A DNA stretch of 33,577 nt from NCBI GenBank assembly GCA_003210755.1, contig QCUL01000028.1:1-33577 (forward strand). The letters are read 5' to 3'. Under the pieces are notes generated by a model. That model had not been told where the DNA came from and made no database searches. It was given only the letters and a program-made list of their open reading frames with translations. This document shows positions 28,729-33,577 of the stretch, piece after piece; positions within the stretch are counted from its first letter, which is position 1; each line of letters opens with the position of its first letter. Both the position numbers and the translations under genes were made by a program. Origin of the DNA: Synechococcus sp. AG-679-C18 (GTDB lineage Bacteria; Cyanobacteriota; Cyanobacteriia; PCC-6307; Cyanobiaceae).

Positions 28729-30288
28729 ATGGCTTTGTTTGGACCCGGGCCTGGAACGAGAGATTTGCGGGATTTTCTCAAGTTGCTTGAAGACCGTGGT
28801 CAGCTCCGTCGAATCACGGCTCCGGTTGATCCAGATCTCGAACTCGCAGCAATTGCTGACCGAGTTCTTGCCGCAGGTGGGCCAGCATTGCTGTTCGAAA
28901 ATGTGATTGGATCCACCATGCCTGTGGCCGTCAACACGCTCGGCACTGTGGAGCGTGTTGTTTGGAGCATGGGATTGGAGCGTGCTGAACAACTCGAGGA
29001 GCTTGGATCCAGGCTTGCGATCCTTCAGCAACCGAGACCTCCGAAAGGCTTGAAGGAAACAAAACAGTTCGCAAGAGTGTTTTGGGACCTTGTCAAAGCT
29101 CGGCCAGATCGTGACTTATCACCTCCCTGTCGTCAGCAGATTTTTCTTGGGGATGAGGTCAATCTTGAGAACATTCCGCTGATCAGACCCTGGCCTGGTG
29201 ATGCAGGTGGCGTCATCACCTTGGGACTCGTGATTACTAAGGATCCTGAAACAGGGGTTCCAAATGTTGGGGTTTACAGGCTTCAACGCCAATCGCTCAA
29301 CACCATGACTGTTCATTGGTTGAGTGTTCGAGGAGGCGCACGTCACCTCCGTAAAGCGGCAGCGTTGGGAAAAAAGCTTGAGGTCGCCATTGCGATCGGT
29401 GTGCATCCATTGCTGGTGATGGCAGCAGCTACCCCAATACCTGTGCAACTCAGCGAATGGCTTTTTGCAGGAATTTACGCCGGTGAAGGAGTCCGTCTTA
29501 CACCTTGCAAAACGATTGATTTGCAAGTGCCTAGCTGCAGTGAGGTTGTCTTGGAGGGAACGATTACACCAGGAGAAGTGAGCCCAGACGGACCTTTTGG
29601 TGATCACATGGGTTTTTACGGTGGGGTTGAAGATTCACCACTGGTTCGTTTCCATTGCATGACCCAGAGGCGATCACCCATCTTCCTCACCACTTTTAGT
29701 GGTCGTCCACCAAAGGAAGAAGCGATGTTGGCGATTGCCCTCAATCGAATTTATACGCCAATTCTTCGCCAACAGATACCAGAAATCAGTGATTTCTTCC
29801 TGCCAATGGAGGCACTAAGTTATAAACTAGCAGTGATTTCTATCGATAAAGCTTACCCAGGGCAAGCTAAACGTGCAGCTATGGCATTTTGGAGTGCTCT
29901 TCCTCAATTCACTTATACAAAATTTGTGGTGGTGGTTGATAAACACATTAATGTGCGTGATCCCCGTCAAGTTGTATGGGCGATTGCTGCACAGGTTGAT
30001 CCTCAAAGAGATCTTTTTGTATTAGAAAATACACCTTTCGACACCCTCGACTTTGCTAGTGAACAACTTGGGCTTGGTGGAAGAATTGCAATCGATGCCA
30101 CTACAAAAATAGGACCTGAAAAGAATCATGAGTGGGGTGAGCCACTTAGCAGACCCGCAGATCTTGAACAAAAAGTGTCGGATAGGCTTGAAGAACTAGG
30201 CCTATCCGATCTCGATCACACTGATCCTGATCCTGCGTTATTTGGTTATGTACTCGACAAACTTATTTCCATCCAGCCTCGGTCATGA
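28729..30288 (+). CDS. ubiD: UbiD-family decarboxylase
   Basis: A prenylated-FMN-dependent decarboxylase of the 3-polyprenyl-4-hydroxybenzoate type, 519 residues from the ATG at 28729 (a TTG-started longer frame is rejected). In cyanobacteria a UbiD homologue is thought to act in plastoquinone synthesis from 4-hydroxybenzoate. Typical segments are RDLRDFLKLLEDRGQLRRI, a GVYRLQRQSLNTMTVHWL central part and the SPDGPFGDHMGFYGG loop. The 3' end overlaps convergent idiA by 26 nt, and the last third (about 29800-30250) looks richer in A and T than the first. Confidence 0.9.
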   Translation: MALFGPGPGTRDLRDFLKLLEDRGQLRRITAPVDPDLELAAIADRVLAAGGPALLFENVIGSTMPVAVNTLGTVERVVWSMGLERAEQLEELGSRLAILQQPRPPKGLKETKQFARVFWDLVKARPDRDLSPPCRQQIFLGDEVNLENIPLIRPWPGDAGGVITLGLVITKDPETGVPNVGVYRLQRQSLNTMTVHWLSVRGGARHLRKAAALGKKLEVAIAIGVHPLLVMAAATPIPVQLSEWLFAGIYAGEGVRLTPCKTIDLQVPSCSEVVLEGTITPGEVSPDGPFGDHMGFYGGVEDSPLVRFHCMTQRRSPIFLTTFSGRPPKEEAMLAIALNRIYTPILRQQIPEISDFFLPMEALSYKLAVISIDKAYPGQAKRAAMAFWSALPQFTYTKFVVVVDKHINVRDPRQVVWAIAAQVDPQRDLFVLENTPFDTLDFASEQLGLGGRIAIDATTKIGPEKNHEWGEPLSRPADLEQKVSDRLEELGLSDLDHTDPDPALFGYVLDKLISIQPRS

Positions 30289-31267
30289 GTTGGATTGCTT
30301 CTTTGTTATAACGGCTCAGTTCTGAAACAGTTACAGGATCAGGGGTGAATTTTGTCATCCCTTTGAGATAGGTCGAACCACCAACTCCCTGTAAGGGAAA
30401 TTCGTAAGTAGGGCCTGCTAAACCTGCGCTACCTGTAGGAGATGCGAGAAATTCAATTAATTTAACTGCATTCTTTTTATTTTTAGAATAACGAGAAACA
30501 GCTGCGGCACTAATGTTGACATGTGCTGGATTAGGCATCACAATTTTTACTTTATTTGCTAGTTGCTCATCTTTCTTTCCATTCACTCCAGCTCTCATGC
30601 GAGCTAGATAATAGTGGTTAACTACACCAACACCACACTGGCCCTGCGCTACAGCACGGATCAGAGCAATATCACCACTGAAATAAGGCTGGCTTACATT
30701 GCTCGTAACACCTTTAAGCCATGATTTTACTTTCGATGTTCCATTAAGAGCGAGCTGATCAGCCACTAAGGATTGGTTATAAACATTTTTGCGCTTTCTT
30801 AAGCACAACTTTCCTTTTAAAGAGGGACTTGCCAATTGAGAATACGATTGAACCGCTGACGGTGAGACGATAGAGGGATTCACGATGATCGCTCGCACAC
30901 GGCGCGTTAGACCAAACCATCTTTGGTTTGGATCTCGATAGCGGGAAGGAACAGAATTTACCAACTTATCTGATTGGATTGGCCCAAAAAGTCCTGCATT
31001 GGCTGCATTGTTGATTCGTGCTGCATCAACCAAAACGATCACGTCTGCTTTGGTATTTGCACCTTCACTTTTCAAACGCTGCACTAATGAAATCCCAGAT
31101 GCTTCAATCAAACGAACTTTGATACCGGTTTGGTCTGAAAACTTTTTATAAATCTGTCTATCAGTATTATAATGGCGACCTGAATAAACACGAACTTCTT
31201 CTGCTGCTAAAGCTGGAGCAAACAACGCAAGAGGAAGAAGATATGTGAGAAACAGAACGCGTTGCAT
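30263..31267 (-). CDS. futA: Fe(III) ABC transporter periplasmic binding protein (IdiA/FutA)
   Basis: Binds ferric iron in the periplasm and passes it to a FutBC-type permease, which is not in the window. It has 334 residues: a signal peptide (1-21, ending PALA), then YSGRHYNTDRQIY with the usual His32/Tyr33, a Tyr near 163 (RKNVYNQSL) and the paired Tyr219/Tyr220 in NHYYLARM that ligate iron in this family. In cyanobacteria it is strongly induced by iron shortage. It is divergent from the PiuC-type hydroxylase gene, with about 100 nt between them. A -10-like TATAGT lies about 30 nt upstream; I could not recognise a convincing Fur box. Confidence 0.92.
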   Translation of the reverse strand: MQRVLFLTYLLPLALFAPALAAEEVRVYSGRHYNTDRQIYKKFSDQTGIKVRLIEASGISLVQRLKSEGANTKADVIVLVDAARINNAANAGLFGPIQSDKLVNSVPSRYRDPNQRWFGLTRRVRAIIVNPSIVSPSAVQSYSQLASPSLKGKLCLRKRKNVYNQSLVADQLALNGTSKVKSWLKGVTSNVSQPYFSGDIALIRAVAQGQCGVGVVNHYYLARMRAGVNGKKDEQLANKVKIVMPNPAHVNISAAAVSRYSKNKKNAVKLIEFLASPTGSAGLAGPTYEFPLQGVGGSTYLKGMTKFTPDPVTVSELSRYNKEAIQLMTEAGWK

Positions 31268-31369
31268 TTTTAGAAAGCAGTACCTTTTACTATAGAAGCA
31301 TTCGGCGACAAGAGCAGATCATTTGTCACAGGGTCATGCTGGGCAAGTCAATTTGAAAGAGAAGTATCA

Positions 31370-32032
31370 ATGAATCACCTGAAATTGCAATTGTTCGATC
31401 AAGAGTCTTGTGAAAAATTGCTCGAAAGAATTAATCGTGAGGGTGAATGGTTAGATGGTGTTCTCACTGCTGGCAGTCATGCTAAAGGTGGAAAAAGAAA
31501 TTCACAAATTATATATGATTGTCCACTGAGAGAAGATCTACATGGTTTAGTTGAGCGATTTATGTGGAAAAATCCTGCGATCAAGGGGTATTGTTTGCCG
31601 AGAAAGTTGCATCGATTCCTAATTAGTAAAACTGAAAAAGGAGGTGGTTATGATAGCCATGTTGACAACGCCTATATGAGTAGTGGTAGAAGTGATCTGT
31701 CGTTTACTTTGTCATTAACTGACGACAGTCTCTATGCCGGAGGTGAGCTTGAAATTGATAGCCTCTCTGAGTCTTATTCGTTTAAGCTCAAACAAGGTGA
31801 AATCATTATTTATCCAAGTACATCACTGCATCGTGTTTGTACGGTGACGAGTGGTGCACGTATTGTCTGTGTTGGATGGATTGAAAGCTACGTGAAAAAT
31901 GAAAATGATCGAATATCGTTATTTCAATTAGAAAGTGGCGCTCGCGGAATCCTGGCGAAGCAAGGGCGAGGCGACGAATTGGATATGATTTTCTTGGCGT
32001 ATACAAATCTCTTGCGCCGGTTAGGCAACTAG
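31370..32032 (+). CDS. PKHD-type 2-oxoglutarate/Fe(II) hydroxylase (PiuC-like)
   Basis: A 220-residue oxygenase of the PiuC/YbiX family. Iron ligands are His97 and Asp99 (YDSHVDNAYM) and His154 (TSLHRVCTV); Arg164 (GARIVCVGW) would hold 2-oxoglutarate. PiuC genes often sit beside TonB receptors or iron-uptake genes and are Fur-regulated in proteobacteria. Here it is divergent from futA, which fits that link. The substrate is unknown. The start at 31370 is preceded by AGAGAAG-like sequence. Confidence 0.88.
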   Translation: MNHLKLQLFDQESCEKLLERINREGEWLDGVLTAGSHAKGGKRNSQIIYDCPLREDLHGLVERFMWKNPAIKGYCLPRKLHRFLISKTEKGGGYDSHVDNAYMSSGRSDLSFTLSLTDDSLYAGGELEIDSLSESYSFKLKQGEIIIYPSTSLHRVCTVTSGARIVCVGWIESYVKNENDRISLFQLESGARGILAKQGRGDELDMIFLAYTNLLRRLGN

Positions 32033-32099
32033 ATTTGTATCAAAAGTATCTAGATAAAGCATTTAATTTTGTAGAATTAATCTGTTTGTTCAGATTTTT

Positions 32100-32342
32100 A
32101 TGAAGAAGTCTACGGCTCTTTCAGTTTTCCTTGCGAGCGCGACAGCTTTGACAGGGCATCTCTCAATTGTTGAACCAGTGCAAGCAGATACGGACATGAT
32201 TGGTGGAGGCCTTCAGGAATGGACCACTGACCAAGATGTTGATGCAGAAGCAAAGAAAGATACTGAGGCAAAAGCTGCTGCTAAAAAAGCAAAAGAACAG
32301 GACATTTGCGTTCCGATCGGTGAAGGTGAAAACTGTTGGTAA
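32100..32342 (+). CDS. small secreted protein, 80 residues
   Basis: Begins with a clear signal peptide (MKKSTALSVFLASATALTG, cleavage likely after VQA near 29). A short acidic/basic helix rich in Ala, Lys and Glu follows (about 48-67), then DICVPIGEGENCW with two Cys nine apart at the very end. No family is recognised. It is probably periplasmic. It lies between the PiuC-type gene and the porin, with its own terminator 22 nt after the stop, so a role with these envelope genes is plausible but unproven. Confidence 0.7.
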   Translation: MKKSTALSVFLASATALTGHLSIVEPVQADTDMIGGGLQEWTTDQDVDAEAKKDTEAKAAAKKAKEQDICVPIGEGENCW

Positions 32343-32364
32343 GATCAATCATTCTTTCTTAATC

Positions 32365-32393
32365 AAAAGGGAACAATACGTTCCCTTTTTTTT
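32365..32393 (+). terminator. intrinsic terminator of the small secreted protein gene
   Basis: AAAAGGGAAC (32365-32374) pairs perfectly with GTTCCCTTTT (32380-32389) around a 5-nt loop, with an eight-T run from 32386. Confidence 0.88.
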
Positions 32394-32399
32394 GTCAAA

Positions 32400-32425
32400 A
32401 AAAGGAGGGTTTAAACCCTCCTTTT
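32400..32425 (-). terminator. palindromic terminator of the porin gene
   Basis: A perfect 26-bp palindrome from 32400 to 32425 (arms AAAAGGAGGGTTT). On the minus strand it is followed by a run of Ts, 27 nt after the porin stop. It lies back to back with the plus-strand terminator, so transcription from both sides should stop here. Confidence 0.85.
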
Positions 32426-32451
32426 GATGAAATCAACTGAACTTTAAGTTC

Positions 32452-33577
32452 TTAGAACTTGAAAGTTGTCAAAAGTAGACCACCGAATGTGTTGAAGGTG
32501 TCAGCACCTGCACCACCATTTTCAGCATTTAGTCCAGTCTTTTCGCCGAAAGGACGGCTCAAGTAGAACAGGGCAGGAGTCACAGTGATGTTGTCTGTGA
32601 CCTGGAAGTCGTAATACAGTTCGAAAGCATAGTTGCCGTCGTCTGCATATTTTTGACCATTTTTGCCTTGGTTTTTAACCCCAGTGACAAATTGTGGCTG
32701 ACCAACAGCGAAACCTAAACGGTTGCCGCGCATAAAGGCATCTTTCCAGTTGAGGCCAACAAGCCAACCTTGAGCTTGATTACGTGTGCCATCTTTAGCA
32801 CCCTTTTCGAGGTTAAAGCTTGTGATACTCCAACCAACACTGATGCTTGGAATCCAGCCGCTATCAATGGGCTGATAGTAAGCATTCAAATTGAATTGAT
32901 TGGCATCAGCAAATTTGCTTGTTGATTTGCCCAATGGAGTACCAGCTCCACCAACTGTCATGCCCTTTTGTGAATAGGCGTACGCTGCTGAAACTTGCCA
33001 TTGAGCATTTCCGTAAGCCAATTGGCTGAGGAATTTACCCCTCGAGTTGTCGGTAGCAATTCCACCGTCGGTAGGGTTGCTGTCTGCTCCGTCTTTAGCA
33101 ACATAGTTGGCGCTAATTTTGAACTTAGGAGAACCGAAATCAGCATTTCTGTTGCTGATCCAGTTGATACCAGCACCTGGGGAAGTACTAGCGCCGTAGG
33201 CACCGTAATAGCCGCCAAGCTTGAACTGCTTCAATACATGCTTATAGACGCCAGGAGTGGCGGCGAGCATGTAGTAGTTTTCGATCTTTGGTCCAACAAA
33301 CACCTGGAAATCATTTCCGAGGGGGAATTGATACCAAAGCTTGTCAACTTTAAGAATGTCTTCAGAGCTCTTAGAAGCTTCAATTTGGCTTTGGCTTTTT
33401 GTGTAACCTTTTCCAGAGAAGGTATTAGTACCAAAATTACCCGTTCTTAAACGGGTGTAGAGCAGATCCTTACCGGTGAAGCTGGTGTTCAGGTTAAGTG
33501 TGGTGCGGTAAGAGAAAACCGCGCCGTCATCACCTAAGTAGTTTCCTTTTTTATCAAACAGTTGATCTGTTTCGTCA
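32452..33577 (-). CDS. Som-type outer-membrane porin, C-terminal part (5' end outside window)
   Basis: The frame stays open from the stop at 32452 to the right edge, giving about 375 residues. It has the features of cyanobacterial Som porins: many alternating beta strands (for example FNLNAYYQPIDSGWIPSISV and YAFELYYDFQVTDNITVTP), Gly/Asn-rich loops, and a final Phe (TTFKF), the outer-membrane insertion signal. The N-terminal SLH domain and signal peptide expected for the family lie beyond the window. In Prochlorococcus, porin mRNAs of this class are regulated by the sRNA Yfr1. The GTG at 33303 is internal, not the true start. Confidence 0.88.
   Translation of the reverse strand, partial: DETDQLFDKKGNYLGDDGAVFSYRTTLNLNTSFTGKDLLYTRLRTGNFGTNTFSGKGYTKSQSQIEASKSSEDILKVDKLWYQFPLGNDFQVFVGPKIENYYMLAATPGVYKHVLKQFKLGGYYGAYGASTSPGAGINWISNRNADFGSPKFKISANYVAKDGADSNPTDGGIATDNSRGKFLSQLAYGNAQWQVSAAYAYSQKGMTVGGAGTPLGKSTSKFADANQFNLNAYYQPIDSGWIPSISVGWSITSFNLEKGAKDGTRNQAQGWLVGLNWKDAFMRGNRLGFAVGQPQFVTGVKNQGKNGQKYADDGNYAFELYYDFQVTDNITVTPALFYLSRPFGEKTGLNAENGGAGADTFNTFGGLLLTTFKF

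Noticed and set aside
31268-31369. Fur box between futA and the PiuC-type gene
   Set aside because: Expected from family knowledge, but no stretch gives a convincing match to the 19-bp consensus by eye; a matrix search would be needed.

Overview
The window looks like chromosomal DNA of a marine picocyanobacterium, most likely a marine Synechococcus. Several features point that way: a PAM68-type photosystem II assembly protein, a polyprenyl diphosphate synthase of the plastoquinone type, DUF1816 and DUF1350 proteins, an IdiA/FutA iron-binding protein, a Som-type porin, compact gene packing, and small sRNA units carrying the CTCCTCACAC motif of the cyanobacterial sRNA Yfr1. The assignment rests on recognised families and motifs; no database search was run. 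No insertion sequence, prophage or CRISPR array is visible.

Layout. (1) Positions 1-1989 hold no convincing protein gene, which is striking for such a compact genome. They hold two 67-nt units that match at 64 of 67 positions (832-898 and 1576-1642), each with its own promoter-like hexamers and terminator. They also hold two more terminator hairpins (451-478, 963-986), a three-hairpin structured element (1109-1186) and a perfect 18-bp inverted repeat (1412-1452). I read the region as a small-RNA cluster. (2) Positions 1990-3413, plus strand: ruvA, rpsO, PAM68. (3) Positions 3440-13532, minus strand: trpD, carA, a STAS protein, mini-RNase III, rlmB with a long Arg/Ser-rich N-terminus, a DUF1816 protein, gatA and dnaE. 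A terminator-like leader precedes trpD. (4) Positions 13743-17233, plus strand: an ABC exporter, a small membrane protein, msrA overlapping a 53-codon membrane protein, a SAP/Rho-N-like membrane protein, and tRNA-Pro(GGG). (5) Positions 17234-18356: an AT-rich stretch after the tRNA with one 99-aa orphan and a likely 32-aa membrane peptide. (6) Positions 18357-21354: an orphan and a DEDDh exonuclease on minus; a BCP peroxiredoxin, a DUF1350 protein and a TerB-like protein on plus. (7) Positions 21412-30288: acs, a HAD hydrolase, polyprenyl synthase, murI, a cell-wall amidase, a nitrilase-family hydrolase, comB and a UbiD-family decarboxylase. (8) Positions 30263-33577: iron and outer-membrane genes, namely idiA/futA, a PiuC-type 2OG-Fe(II) hydroxylase, a small secreted protein and a porin that runs off the right edge.

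How parts may work together. The STAS, mini-III and rlmB genes are tightly packed, and the last two both act on 23S rRNA. murI and the amidase overlap by 4 bp and both serve the cell wall. The idiA/PiuC/small secreted protein/porin group looks like a nutrient- or iron-responsive envelope module. The most interesting part is the non-coding first 2 kb: Yfr1 is known in Prochlorococcus to act on porin mRNAs, and a porin gene lies at the other end of the window, although its 5' end is not included.
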